A DNA stretch of 64,000 nt from Streptomyces nitrosporeus (GTDB lineage Bacteria; Actinomycetota; Actinomycetes; Streptomycetales; Streptomycetaceae), in the NCBI RefSeq assembly GCF_008704555.1, contig NZ_CP023702.1, positions 4,402,001 through 4,466,000 on the forward strand. Reading direction: 5' to 3'. Of the stretch, positions 1 to 8,533 are shown piece by piece. The notes under the pieces were generated by a model. The model ran no database searches, was not told the origin of the DNA, and saw only the letters and a program-made list of their open reading frames with translations. Numbering within the stretch: position 1 is the first letter of the stretch; each line of letters opens with the position of its first letter. The position numbers were made by a program, and so were the translations under genes.

Positions 1-108
1 TTCGCCCTGCTCTACCGGCTGCTGGTCAGCCGGGACACCGGCCCCCGGCTGCCCACCCTGCTGCTCGCGGTGGGCGCGGACCGGGTCCGCACGCTGCTCG
101 GGGCGTAA
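1..108 (+). CDS. lysS: C-terminal end of probable class I lysyl-tRNA synthetase (partial)
   Basis: Only the last 35 codons are inside the window, ending in TAA. The tail contains the stretch RDTGPRLPTLLLAVGADRV, which I recall as the C-terminus of the archaeal-type (class I) lysyl-tRNA synthetase of Streptomyces. That enzyme charges tRNA-Lys in the cytoplasm. No catalytic motif is visible here, so the call rests on the tail alone. It is followed at once by a very strong hairpin. Confidence 0.5.
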   Translation, partial: FALLYRLLVSRDTGPRLPTLLLAVGADRVRTLLGA

Positions 109-116
109 GGGCTCCG

Positions 117-169
117 GCGCACATACGACCGGGCGGGCCGTTTCGCGGCCCGCCCGGTCGTATGTGCGC
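117..169. terminator. Bidirectional hairpin terminator, 24-bp perfect stem
   Basis: Positions 117-140 are the exact reverse complement of 146-169, with the 5-base loop TTTCG. It lies between the convergent ends of the lysS-like gene and the DUF2637 gene and can end both transcripts. There is no long T run, as is usual in Streptomyces. Confidence 0.85.
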
Positions 170-194
170 GGTGCGCTGTGCGTCCCGCCGCCGC

Positions 195-2060
195 TCAGGC
201 GATGTGGTCGGCGGACATCTCGGTGTCGAAGCGCTGCTTGAAGCCCGGCAGCAGCCGCCGGAGCAGGGCGCCGCTGCGGGGGTGCCGGACGTCGTGGCCG
301 TCGGCGAGGACGATGTCGAGCACCGCGACGCTCGGGTAGTCCTGGTGCTCCTGGGTGTAGGAGACGAACACCTCGTAGGCCTTCTCACCGAACTCGGCCT
401 CGGCCGCCGCCCACTCGGCCTCCTTGCCGTCCTCGCGGTACGGCTGCACGGGCCCGTCCTGCTCGTCCTGCCCGCCCTGCTCGTCCACCGGGACCCGGAT
501 CCCCGGCGCCTGCGGCTGGGCCTGCTGGGCCTGGAGGGCTTGCTGGGCCTGCTGGGCCTGGGGCTCCGGGTGCGGGGCCTGGGCCTGCGGGTGCTCCGGG
601 GGCCGCTGGTGGTCGGGGCGCTGCGGCTGCTGCCGGCCGGAGTGCTGCTCCCGCTGCGGGGCGGGGGCCTGTTCGTACGGCTGCTGCGCCTGCGCCCGGG
701 CCTGTTCGTACGCCTGCTGGGCCTGCGCCTGTGCCTGGGCCCGCGCCAGCTCCTCCTGGGCCGCCCCCTCCTGCGGCTGTTCCGGGGAGCGGTGGAGCGG
801 GGCGCCGCCGAGGGTGCCCACGTTGCCGAGCGGCCGGGTCCGCCCGTCGGCCCCGGTGGGCACCTGGACCGGCGCACGGTCCGGGTGCCCGGGGTACGCC
901 GGGTCGTACATGCCCTCGTACGGGGCGTCCGGGGCGAGGGGCGGCGCGAACCAGGGGCTGCCCTCCACGTCGAGCGCGCCCTGCCGGGCCTGCTGCTGGG
1001 CCTGTTGGGGGTGACCCTGCTGAGGATGCTGCTGGAGCTGCTGCTGCGGGGACGGCTGTACCTGCTGGGGGAGCGGCAGTTGGTGCAGGGAGTGCTGCTC
1101 CGGAGCCACCACCTGCGGCTGTTCAGGGGCCTGCTGCTGTTCTGCCGTCTGGTGCTGCTCCGCCTGGTGCTGCTCCGGCGCCACCGCCTGCGGCTGTTCC
1201 ACCGCCTGCGGCTGTTCCACCGTCTGCGGCTGTTCCGGCGTCGCCGTCTGCTGCGGGGCGTACGGCAGTTGGGGCTTCCCTCCGGCCTCCAGGGCCTGCG
1301 GCCCCCCGGCGGCACCCGCCGCCACCGTCGCCTCCCGCACGCCGTCCGCCGGGGCGGGCGGGAGCAGGGCCGGTTCGATGCCCGCGGCGGCGAGGCCCGC
1401 CGGGGCGGTCTCCGAGAGCGGGACGCCGTACCGCGCCAGACGCAGCGGCATCATCGACTCGATGGGGGCCTTGCGGCGCCAGTTGCGCCCGAAACGCGCC
1501 TGGAGGCGGGCCTGGTAGATCAGCCGCTCCTGTTCGAGCTTGATCACCTGCTCGTAGCTGCGCAGCTCCCACAGCTTCATCCGGCGCCACAGCTTGAAGG
1601 TGGGCACCGGGGAGAGCAGCCAGCGGGTGATGCGGACGCCCTCCATGTGCTTGTCGGCGGTGATGTCCGCGATGCGGCCCACGGCGTGGCGGGCCGCCTC
1701 GACGGCGACGACGAACAGCACGGGGATCACCGCGTGCATCCCGGTGCCCAGCGGGTCGGGCCACGCGGCGGCGCCGTTGAAGGCGATGGTGGCCGCCGTC
1801 AGCAGCCAGGCGGTCTGCCGCAGCATCGGGAACGGGATGCGCATCCACGTCAGGAGCAGGTCCAGCGCCAGCAGGACGCAGATGCCCGCGTCGATGCCGA
1901 TCGGGAAGACCAGTGAGAACTGGCCGAACCCCTTCTCCTCGGCGAGTTCGCGCACGGCCGCGTACGAGCCCGCGAAACCGATCGCGGCGATGAGCACGGC
2001 ACCGGCGACGACGACCCCGATGAGTACGCGGTGCGTGCGTGTGAGCTGCATGGCGGCCAC
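195..2060 (-). CDS. DUF2637 domain membrane protein with glutamine-rich middle
   Basis: This is a protein of about 621 residues. The first ~125 residues carry about four hydrophobic helices starting MQLTRTHRVLIG, typical of the DUF2637 family. That family is common in actinomycetes and related to plasmid-spread (Spd-like) and translocase-associated membrane proteins; its exact role is unknown. A charged region follows, then a long Q/P/E/A-rich section (roughly residues 215-540) with short repeats such as EQPQAV and AQAQAQ. A conserved C-terminal block containing VFVSYTQEHQDYPS ends the protein. The GTG at 2060 is preferred over the ATG at 2051 because GGGAGG lies about 9 bases upstream of it. 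A cytoplasmic, disordered linker between membrane and C-terminal domain is inferred. Confidence 0.8.
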   Translation of the reverse strand: MAAMQLTRTHRVLIGVVVAGAVLIAAIGFAGSYAAVRELAEEKGFGQFSLVFPIGIDAGICVLLALDLLLTWMRIPFPMLRQTAWLLTAATIAFNGAAAWPDPLGTGMHAVIPVLFVVAVEAARHAVGRIADITADKHMEGVRITRWLLSPVPTFKLWRRMKLWELRSYEQVIKLEQERLIYQARLQARFGRNWRRKAPIESMMPLRLARYGVPLSETAPAGLAAAGIEPALLPPAPADGVREATVAAGAAGGPQALEAGGKPQLPYAPQQTATPEQPQTVEQPQAVEQPQAVAPEQHQAEQHQTAEQQQAPEQPQVVAPEQHSLHQLPLPQQVQPSPQQQLQQHPQQGHPQQAQQQARQGALDVEGSPWFAPPLAPDAPYEGMYDPAYPGHPDRAPVQVPTGADGRTRPLGNVGTLGGAPLHRSPEQPQEGAAQEELARAQAQAQAQQAYEQARAQAQQPYEQAPAPQREQHSGRQQPQRPDHQRPPEHPQAQAPHPEPQAQQAQQALQAQQAQPQAPGIRVPVDEQGGQDEQDGPVQPYREDGKEAEWAAAEAEFGEKAYEVFVSYTQEHQDYPSVAVLDIVLADGHDVRHPRSGALLRRLLPGFKQRFDTEMSADHIA

Positions 2061-2160
2061 GCGCGGTTCCCTCCCGAACTTCGACGTACCGGCCCCATTT
2101 CGGCAACCGGCGCGGGCACAGCCTGGCACATGTGTACGAGGGACATTGTCCGGGGAGGGG

Positions 2161-2196
2161 CCGAAGCCCGGTCCGCGGGGGCGGACCGGGCTTCGG
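2161..2196. terminator. Hairpin terminator, 16-bp perfect stem
   Basis: 2161-2176 pairs perfectly with 2181-2196 around a GGGG loop. It lies just past the stop of the DUF3558 lipoprotein gene (minus strand) and upstream of the DUF2637 gene, so it ends the lipoprotein transcript. Confidence 0.75.
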
Positions 2197-2241
2197 GAAG
2201 CACGTTCGAACAGGGCTGCCGGGGGCCCGGAGCCCTCGAGG

Positions 2242-3057
2242 TCACGACTTGTCGTCAGCCTTGTCGTCGGCCTTCCCGGTGGACTTCTCGCCGGATCCGT
2301 CGGCCGGTTCGTCGGACGGCGCCTTCGAGGCCGTACCGGAGTCCCCGGTGTCCGCCGCATCCGCGCCCACCGCGGCGACGGCCTCCGCGGCCGCCTTCTG
2401 GGCGCCCTTGAGGATGTCGGAGGCGGACGGGGTCTTGGCACCCGCGTAACCGGCGCCGTTGTAGGTGAGGGTGACGACGACGTTGCCCGTACGGGCCACG
2501 ACCGTGGCGTACTCGAAGTCCTCCTTCGTCTTCTCCAGGCCGTAGGTGACGACGGTGGCCTCCTCGCCGATCCCCGCGGCGGGCGCCGACTTCACCTTCT
2601 GGGCGTCCTCGGTGGCCTGCACCTTGCCGATCTGCTTGGTGTACTCGGCCGTCGCGCGGTCGGCGCCGCTGCCCAGGGCCTGGTCGGAGTCGAAGCGGGT
2701 GAAGCCGACGTCGAGCCAGCGGTACTGCGAGCCCTTGATGCCGTTGTCGTCGAGACCGTTCCACGAGCAGCTGCCGCGGGTCACGGTGTCACTGGACTTG
2801 CCGGCGGTGCCGCCCTTGTTCTTGGTCTTCGGGACCAGCGACTTGATCGTCTTCTTGCCGATCGAGGTGCAGGCGTCCGGCAGCGAGGCGAACTTCGCGG
2901 GCTCGACGGCCGGCTCCGTCGGCGAGGCACTCGCGGAGGCGGAGGAGTCCGAGGCTTTCTTGTCGTCGGAGTCCGACGAGCATCCGGCGGCGACGAGCAT
3001 CACCGGGACGGCGGCGCAGGCGAGTATGCGGGACAGTCGCGGGGCTGATCGGTGCAT
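2242..3057 (-). CDS. DUF3558 family lipoprotein
   Basis: This is a 271-residue exported lipoprotein. The N-terminus MHRSAPRLSR plus a hydrophobic stretch ends in the lipobox LVAAGC, followed by a Ser/Asp-rich linker. The mature part has the DUF3558 pattern: a conserved early cysteine (LPDACTSIGKKTIKSL), a second cysteine in GSCSWNG, and a region of alternating beta strands ending YATVVARTGNVVVTLTYNG. The C-terminal ~60 residues are charged and low-complexity (Asp/Lys/Ala). The chosen ATG has GAAGGA just upstream; the open frame runs further 5' but would bury the signal peptide. A paralogue of the same fold lies immediately upstream. Function is unknown; the protein is likely held on the outer face of the membrane. 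Confidence 0.85.
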   Translation of the reverse strand: MHRSAPRLSRILACAAVPVMLVAAGCSSDSDDKKASDSSASASASPTEPAVEPAKFASLPDACTSIGKKTIKSLVPKTKNKGGTAGKSSDTVTRGSCSWNGLDDNGIKGSQYRWLDVGFTRFDSDQALGSGADRATAEYTKQIGKVQATEDAQKVKSAPAAGIGEEATVVTYGLEKTKEDFEYATVVARTGNVVVTLTYNGAGYAGAKTPSASDILKGAQKAAAEAVAAVGADAADTGDSGTASKAPSDEPADGSGEKSTGKADDKADDKS

Positions 3058-3262
3058 GGTTCCTTCACTCGGACGGCACGGTGGTCTCGGTCGTGCGGGG
3101 CGGTCGGACGGTCGCGGGGTGCGGTGCGGCCGGGCGGGGCGTTCCGGGGCCCGCCCGGTGCTCCGGAGGGCCACCGTACGACGGACGGCGTCGGGATGCC
3201 GCCTCGCCGCCGGGCCCCGGGAACGCGGCGCACACCCCCGGGAGGGGCGGTTTCGGCCCGGG

Positions 3263-4066
3263 TCAGTCGCTGAGCGTCTCGGACAGTTTCCGGGCCAGGG
3301 CCTGCGCCTTCTGCTGCAGTTCCCTGCTGTCGGGGACCTCGGTGACGGCCGAGGGCTGCTCGGCGTACCGGATGGTCACGACGACGTTCGATGTGCGGAA
3401 CACCACGCTCACGGTGCGGTGCCGCGTGGCGGATCCCGCCCGGGCCGGCCGGTCGTCCAGGAACGCGGCGTCCCCGATACCGCCGAGCAGCCTCGGCCGC
3501 AGGTCCTCGCCGTCCTGCGCGCCGCCGGTGTCCCCGCTCTCCCCGCTCTCCTCCGAAGAAGACCCGGAGGGGGACGAGGAAGGGGAGCCGGTGTCCGCCG
3601 GCGCGGAGGGCTGCCCGGAGGCGGACGCGGACGCCAGACCGGCGGCCTCCTCCTTCTTCCCGTACACCTCGCGGGCACGGTCGTCATCGCTGACCGACGG
3701 GTCGTACGACACCACGCGCTCGAAGTCGAGCGACAGGCTCCGGGCCCTGTCCGGTGCGTCGGACTTCCAGCGGCAGCCGACCTTGCGGTCGGTGTCGTAG
3801 GTCACGGCGGGCGTGCCCTCGTAGGCGTTCTCCTGCTGGTCCTCCGGCAGTTCGGCGATGCCCGGCAGGAGGTCATCGAGGGTGGCGCGCGGTACCGCGC
3901 GGCAGGAGGCCGGAAGCGTCCGGTACTTGCCGGGTGCCGCGGCCGTCACGGTGGGGCTGCCCGGCTTGCTGTCGGCGCCGGTCCCGCCGGAGCCGGATCC
4001 GGCGCTGCAGCCGGCGACGAGCGCTGCCAGCAGCGCGACACCGGGTACGTACGCCATGGGTCGCAC
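3263..4066 (-). CDS. DUF3558 family lipoprotein (second copy)
   Basis: This 267-residue protein begins MRPMAYVPGVALLAALVAGC, a lipoprotein signal with lipobox LVAGC. The mature part resembles the neighbouring DUF3558 protein: CRAVPRATLDDLL with an early Cys, VGCRWKS with a second Cys, and a final TSNVVVTIRYAEQPSAV strand. An insert of about 60 Ser/Gly/Glu/Asp-rich residues sits in the middle. The GTG at 4066 has GGGAGC upstream; the ATG at 4057 is an alternative. It is oriented head-to-tail with the other DUF3558 gene, 205 bases apart, and divergent from rtcB. Role unknown. Confidence 0.82.
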   Translation of the reverse strand: MRPMAYVPGVALLAALVAGCSAGSGSGGTGADSKPGSPTVTAAAPGKYRTLPASCRAVPRATLDDLLPGIAELPEDQQENAYEGTPAVTYDTDRKVGCRWKSDAPDRARSLSLDFERVVSYDPSVSDDDRAREVYGKKEEAAGLASASASGQPSAPADTGSPSSSPSGSSSEESGESGDTGGAQDGEDLRPRLLGGIGDAAFLDDRPARAGSATRHRTVSVVFRTSNVVVTIRYAEQPSAVTEVPDSRELQQKAQALARKLSETLSD

Positions 4067-4230
4067 GGTCCCAGGCTCCCTTCGGTACGGAAAACAGGTT
4101 GCCGCTCACGTGCGGCCGATGGACACAATGTGTATCGCACGCGCCGCTGTGAATGCCGGTCGGCCGACCTTTATGCCGACCTTGGCACCGGTATTGCGCT
4201 TTCAGACTTTTCCGGGGGAAACGAGGAGCT

Positions 4231-5424
4231 ATGTCGTATGTAGAGGTGCCCGGGGCGAAGGTCCCGATCCGGATGTGGGCGGACCCCGCGTCCGTCGAGG
4301 ACGGGGCGATGCAGCAGCTGCGGAACGTGGCCACGCTGCCGTGGATCAAGGGCCTCGCCGTGATGCCCGACGTCCACTACGGCAAGGGCGCGACCGTCGG
4401 GTCCGTCATCGCGATGCACGGCGCGGTCTGTCCGGCCGCGGTGGGCGTGGACATCGGCTGCGGGATGTCCGCGGTGAAGACCTCGCTGACCGCCGAGGAC
4501 CTGCCGGGGGACCTGTCCCGGCTCCGCTCGAAGATCGAGCAGGCGATCCCGGTGGGCCGCGGGATGCACGACGACGCAGTGGACCCCGGAAGGCTGCACG
4601 GGTTCCCCACCGCGGGCTGGGACGACTTCTGGTCGCGCTTCGACGGGGTGGCCGACGCGGTCAAGTTCCGCCAGGGCCGGGCGGTCAAGCAGATGGGGAC
4701 GCTCGGATCGGGGAACCACTTCATCGAGTTCTGCCTCGACGAGTCGGGTTCGGTCTGGCTGATGCTGCACTCCGGGTCCCGGAACATCGGCAAGGAGCTC
4801 GCCGACTTCCACATCGGGCAGGCTCAGAAGCTGCCGCACAACCAGGACCTGGTCGACCGCGACCTGGCGGTCTTCATCGCGGACACCCCGCAGATGGCGG
4901 CGTACCGCAACGACCTGTTCTGGGCGCAGGAGTACGCCAGGTACAACCGCGCGATCATGATGGGCCTCTTCCAGGACGTGGTCCGCAAGGAGTTCAGGAA
5001 GGCGAAGGTCGCCTTCGAACCGGTCATCTCCTGCCACCACAACTACGTGGCGGAGGAGCGGTACGACGGCATGGACCTGCTGGTCACCCGTAAGGGCGCG
5101 ATCCGGGCCGGCTCGGGGGACTTCGGGATCATCCCGGGGTCGATGGGCACGGGCTCGTACATCGTGAAGGGCCTGGGCAACGCCCAGTCCTTCAACTCGG
5201 CGTCCCACGGGGCCGGCCGCAGGATGAGCCGGAACGCCGCGAAGCGGAGGTTCTCCACCCGGGACCTGGAGGACCAGACGCGGGGCGTGGAGTGCCGTAA
5301 GGACTCCGGCGTGGTGGACGAGATCCCGGCCGCCTACAAGCCGATCGAGCAGGTCATCGACCGGCAGCGGGACCTGGTCGAGGTCGTCGCCAAGCTCAAG
5401 CAGGTCGTCTGCGTGAAGGGCTGA
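4231..5424 (+). CDS. rtcB: RNA-splicing ligase RtcB
   Basis: RtcB joins RNA 2',3'-cyclic phosphate or 3'-phosphate ends to 5'-OH ends using GTP and Mn2+. The 397-residue product has family-typical length. Visible motifs in order are GVDIGCGMSAVKT (Asp74 and Cys77 as metal ligands), LGSGNHFIEF, HSGSRNIG, the SGDFGIIPGSMGTGSYIVKG nucleotide loop, and SHGAGRRMSR containing the histidine that carries GMP. The ATG at 4231 follows GAGGAG; longer open frame upstream lacks family similarity. No archease gene is adjacent. It stands alone between the divergent DUF3558 genes and a terminator. Confidence 0.95.
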   Translation: MSYVEVPGAKVPIRMWADPASVEDGAMQQLRNVATLPWIKGLAVMPDVHYGKGATVGSVIAMHGAVCPAAVGVDIGCGMSAVKTSLTAEDLPGDLSRLRSKIEQAIPVGRGMHDDAVDPGRLHGFPTAGWDDFWSRFDGVADAVKFRQGRAVKQMGTLGSGNHFIEFCLDESGSVWLMLHSGSRNIGKELADFHIGQAQKLPHNQDLVDRDLAVFIADTPQMAAYRNDLFWAQEYARYNRAIMMGLFQDVVRKEFRKAKVAFEPVISCHHNYVAEERYDGMDLLVTRKGAIRAGSGDFGIIPGSMGTGSYIVKGLGNAQSFNSASHGAGRRMSRNAAKRRFSTRDLEDQTRGVECRKDSGVVDEIPAAYKPIEQVIDRQRDLVEVVAKLKQVVCVKG

Positions 5425-5426
5425 AC

Positions 5427-5453
5427 CGGCGGCCGGGCACTCCCCGGCCGCCG
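5427..5453. terminator. rtcB terminator hairpin
   Basis: 5427-5437 pairs perfectly with 5443-5453 (11 bp) around a 5-base loop, 3 bases past the rtcB stop codon. Confidence 0.75.
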
Positions 5454-5476
5454 TTCCGTTCTGCTCCGCCCCGGTC

Positions 5477-5535
5477 CCTCCCGGACCACCCCGGTCCACC
5501 CCGGTCCACCCCGGTCCATCCCGGTCCGTTCCGGT
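5477..5535. repeat. Short tandem repeat, about 11-bp unit (CCCGGTCCACC-like)
   Basis: The spacer between rtcB and the convergent SDR gene carries five or six near-copies of a CCCGGTCC-centred unit. It looks like slippage-prone intergenic sequence with no coding potential. Confidence 0.6.
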
Positions 5536-5566
5536 CCGGACAGTGCCGGAAATCGGGACGAAAAGG

Positions 5567-6325
5567 TCAGAGCGTCCGGTGGATCTTCGTGTTGGACGCC
5601 TGGGTGCGCGGCCGGACCACCAGCAGGTCGATGTTGACGTGGCTGGGGCGGGTGACCGCCCAGGTGATCGTGTCGGCCACGTCGTCGGCGGTGAGCGGGG
5701 CGTCCACCCCCGCGTAGACCTTGGCGGCCTTCTCCGTGTCGCCCCGGAAGCGGGTGGTGGCGAATTCCTCGGTCCTGACCATGCCCGGCGCGACCTCGAT
5801 CACCCGCACCGGGGTACCGACGATCTCCAGGCGCAGGGTCTCGGCCAGCACGTGCTCCCCGTGCTTGGCGGCGACGTAACCGGCCCCGCCCTCGTACGTC
5901 CCGTGCCCCGCGGTGGACGAGACGACCACCACTGTGCCGTCGCCGCTCGCGGTGAGCGCGGGAAGCAGCGCCTGGGTGACATGGAGGGTGCCGATGACAT
6001 TGGTTTCGTACATCCGGCGCCAGTCGTCGGGGTCTCCCGTCGCCACCGGGTCGGCCCCCAGCGCGCCGCCCGCGTTGTTGACGAGCACGGCCAGCGAGCG
6101 GAACGCGGTGGCGAACTCGTCGACCGCCGCCCGGTCGGTGACGTCCAGGGCGTAGGCGGTGGCCTGGTGGCCGGCCTCGGTCAGCTCGGCGGCGAGCGCC
6201 TCGATGCGGTCCTTGCGGCGGGCCGTCAGCACGACGCGGTATCCGGCGCCCGCCAGCTGCCGGGCGGTCGCGGCACCGATGCCGCTGCTCGCACCGGTGA
6301 CGACGGCGATGGGGGTGGCGGCCAT
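5567..6325 (-). CDS. Short-chain dehydrogenase/reductase (YdfG-like)
   Basis: This 252-residue classical SDR has the NAD(P)-binding TGASSGIG near residues 10-17, the NNAGG motif, and the catalytic set: a serine in VVVVSSTAGHG with YxxxK in GYVAAKHG. The TARRKDR segment after the second strand suggests NADP preference. It resembles the YdfG/serine 3-dehydrogenase group of oxidoreductases acting on small hydroxy acids or alcohols, but the substrate cannot be read from the sequence. It is a monocistronic minus-strand gene 72 bases downstream of ynfA. Confidence 0.88.
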   Translation of the reverse strand: MAATPIAVVTGASSGIGAATARQLAGAGYRVVLTARRKDRIEALAAELTEAGHQATAYALDVTDRAAVDEFATAFRSLAVLVNNAGGALGADPVATGDPDDWRRMYETNVIGTLHVTQALLPALTASGDGTVVVVSSTAGHGTYEGGAGYVAAKHGEHVLAETLRLEIVGTPVRVIEVAPGMVRTEEFATTRFRGDTEKAAKVYAGVDAPLTADDVADTITWAVTRPSHVNIDLLVVRPRTQASNTKIHRTL

Positions 6326-6397
6326 GGCGAACTCCTCGGACAGCTGATCGGTACGCGGCCAAGAATAGGCAAGCCCCCGGGAGCCCGGAGAGCGCGG

Positions 6398-6733
6398 TCA
6401 GTGGTTGCGCGGGGCGTACATGATCAGCGCCATGCCGGCCAGGCAGACCAGCGCCCCGGCCACGTCCCAGCGGTCCGGCCGGTACCCGTCGGCGACCATG
6501 CCCCAGACGATCGAACCCGCGACGAACACCCCGCCGTACGCCGCGAGGATGCGGCCGAAGTCACCGTCCGGCTGGAGCGTGGCGACGAAGCCGTAGGCGC
6601 CGAGCGCGACGACACCGGCCCCGATCCAGATCCAGCCGCGGTGCTCCCGCACCCCCTGCCAGACGAGCCAGGCACCGCCGATCTCGAAGAGCGCGGCGAC
6701 GAGGAACAGGACGGCGGAGCGGGCGACGAGCAT
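6398..6733 (-). CDS. YnfA/UPF0060 family small membrane protein
   Basis: This protein of about 111 residues has four hydrophobic segments. It carries the UPF0060 signature ALFEIGGAWLVWQGVREHRGWIWIGAG near the N-terminus and RILAAYGGVFVAGSIVWGMVADGYRPDRWD in the second half. YnfA proteins are inner-membrane, SMR-like small proteins; drug efflux has been proposed for some. The ATG at 6733 fits the usual length; a GTG at 6739 would add two residues. No clear ribosome-binding site is visible. Confidence 0.85.
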   Translation of the reverse strand: MLVARSAVLFLVAALFEIGGAWLVWQGVREHRGWIWIGAGVVALGAYGFVATLQPDGDFGRILAAYGGVFVAGSIVWGMVADGYRPDRWDVAGALVCLAGMALIMYAPRNH

Positions 6734-6779
6734 GGGCACAGCGTGTCATGCGGGGCCTGCGGAGGGGCACGGGCCCGGG

Positions 6780-7523
6780 TCAGACGCCCGGGGCCCCGCC
6801 GAACTCGCGTACCGCGTCCGCCACGACCGCTTCCAGGTGCGCGTGGTGGGCGCCCCGCCAGTACACCCGTCCACAGGCTGTGCACTGTGCGAACACGTCG
6901 TACGACGTCTGCGTGCCCCGCTCCAGCCGCTCACTCACCGATTCCTTGTCGGCCTCGACGAGCGTGCCGTTGCACGCCGTGCAGCGGCTCCACGGCACGA
7001 GTACGGGGGTGAAACGGCCCAGCACGTCCCGCAGCTGCTCCGCGGGGCGGTCGCTGTAGACATAGGCGCCCGCCCAGATCTCCCGGCGCCTGAGCAGACC
7101 CCGGTCCCGGGAGAGCAGGACCCGCCGCTCCCGCGCGGAGAGCGCCGCCAGCGCCGGGTCGCCGATGTCCTCGCTCTCGTACGCGGCGTCCACGCCCAGC
7201 AGCCGCAACCGGCGGGCCAGCGTGCCCAGATGGACATCCAGCAGGAAGCGCAGGGGCGCCCCGGGGACGCGCTGCGGACGTTCCACGGCGCGTACCTCGA
7301 CGTGTTCGCCCGCCCCGGGGACGTACGAGGCGGGCACGGGCCTGCCGTCCACCAGGAGCGAACCCGCCTCGGTGAGGGGGACGCCCAGGGACTCCACGAC
7401 GTGGCCCAGCGTCGAGACGCCGTCGGTGACGACCCCGGTGCGCCCCCGGCGGCGCTCGTGCGGGACGAAGAGCCGTAGTTCCGGCGCCACTTCGAAGACG
7501 ATCTCAGGTCCGTTCACCCGCAC
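6780..7523 (-). CDS. Mut7-C RNase domain protein with N-terminal ubiquitin-like domain
   Basis: This protein is about 247 residues long. Residues ~1-85 (VFEVAPELRLFVP to GEHVEVRAVE) match the Mut7-C ubiquitin-like/ThiS-like fold. Residues ~95-240 form the Mut7-C PIN-like RNase domain: FLLDVHLGTLARRLRLLG with the first acidic residue, then SRDRGLL. A C-terminal zinc ribbon follows with two CxxC pairs (CTACNG and CTACGR). Such proteins are thought to be PIN-fold nucleases; the substrate is unknown. The start is taken at GTG 7523 (7517 also possible); the longer upstream frame is low-complexity. Confidence 0.88.
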   Translation of the reverse strand: MRVNGPEIVFEVAPELRLFVPHERRRGRTGVVTDGVSTLGHVVESLGVPLTEAGSLLVDGRPVPASYVPGAGEHVEVRAVERPQRVPGAPLRFLLDVHLGTLARRLRLLGVDAAYESEDIGDPALAALSARERRVLLSRDRGLLRRREIWAGAYVYSDRPAEQLRDVLGRFTPVLVPWSRCTACNGTLVEADKESVSERLERGTQTSYDVFAQCTACGRVYWRGAHHAHLEAVVADAVREFGGAPGV

Positions 7524-7597
7524 AGAATGCCATCGGGCGGGCTTGCGGGGCGAGGGAGCCGGTCTGCGGGGCGAGGGGGCCGGTCTGCGGCGGGATG

Positions 7598-8410
7598 TCA
7601 GTCCCGGGCGAACGCGGCCGGCGGGACGCCCACCGTCGCCGTGAAGTCGCGGACCAGGTGGGCCTGGTCGCTGTAGCCGAGGTCGGCGGCCAGCCCGGCC
7701 CAGTCGGCTTCCGGGCCGGCCGCCGCGCGTTCCAGCGCCTCGTGGATGCGGTGGCGGAGGATGACCCACTTGGGCCCGACCCCGACACGGGTGGCGAAGA
7801 GCCGCTGGAGCGAGCGCGCCGACATCCCGGCGGTCCGCGCGAGCGTGTCCACCCGGAGCAGGGCGCGGTCCGTGCGGACGAGCTCGGCGAGCGCCGTCAC
7901 CTGGGCCGTACGCGGGTCGAAGGCGGGCACCAGAGGCAGCAGATACGCGTCGAGCGCGGCGACGCGGGCGTCCTCGCCGGGCGGGCCCAGCACCTCCCCG
8001 GACGGTGGGGCGGGCAGCAGCCCTGCCGCCGGGACATACCGCCCGGTCCACTCCGACACCGGCCGCTCCGGCGCGAACGGCCAGAAACCCCCGGGCCGGA
8101 ACTTCACCCCGCACACCCTCCCCCGGCCCGTCAGGCGCCGGGTGAACAGCCCCCGCACGATGCCGTGGACCTCGGCGCGGTCGGCGGGCCCGGGGCCGCC
8201 GGGCTCCTCGTCCCGCTGGAAGACCAGATGGACGGACGGGTGCGGCACGACCCGCGAGGTGTAGGGCTCGGTGAGGTCCCAGTCGATCAGCCAGTAGTGC
8301 TCCACGAAGGGTCGCAGGGCGGGGGCCGGGTCACGGCGGCGGAAACGCACCCGGCTGAACAGAGCGGGTGCGTCGACGATGCCCCGTGTGTCACGTCGGG
8401 ATCCGGCCAT
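7598..8410 (-). CDS. AraC family transcriptional regulator
   Basis: This protein has 270 residues. The N-terminal ~150 residues form the DUF6597-type sensor found in one AraC branch (PFVEHYWLIDWDL, VVPHPSVHLVFQ). The C-terminal ~100 residues are the AraC DNA-binding domain with two helix-turn-helix units: VDTLARTAGMSARSLQRLFA and WAGLAADLGYSDQAHLVRDF. The gene is divergent from the DinB/mycothiol-like gene at 8534, with 123 bases between the starts, so it may control that gene and itself. The effector is unknown. Confidence 0.9.
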   Translation of the reverse strand: MAGSRRDTRGIVDAPALFSRVRFRRRDPAPALRPFVEHYWLIDWDLTEPYTSRVVPHPSVHLVFQRDEEPGGPGPADRAEVHGIVRGLFTRRLTGRGRVCGVKFRPGGFWPFAPERPVSEWTGRYVPAAGLLPAPPSGEVLGPPGEDARVAALDAYLLPLVPAFDPRTAQVTALAELVRTDRALLRVDTLARTAGMSARSLQRLFATRVGVGPKWVILRHRIHEALERAAAGPEADWAGLAADLGYSDQAHLVRDFTATVGVPPAAFARD

Positions 8411-8533
8411 GGACGGATCCTAAGGGCTGTTCCGCCGGGGCCGCGGGGTCTTCGGGGGCTGCTCCGCGGGCCGTGCGGGGGCTGTCGCGTTTCTTCAAGA
8501 CGGCCGGGCCTCCCCGGGGGCATCGTCGGCCGT

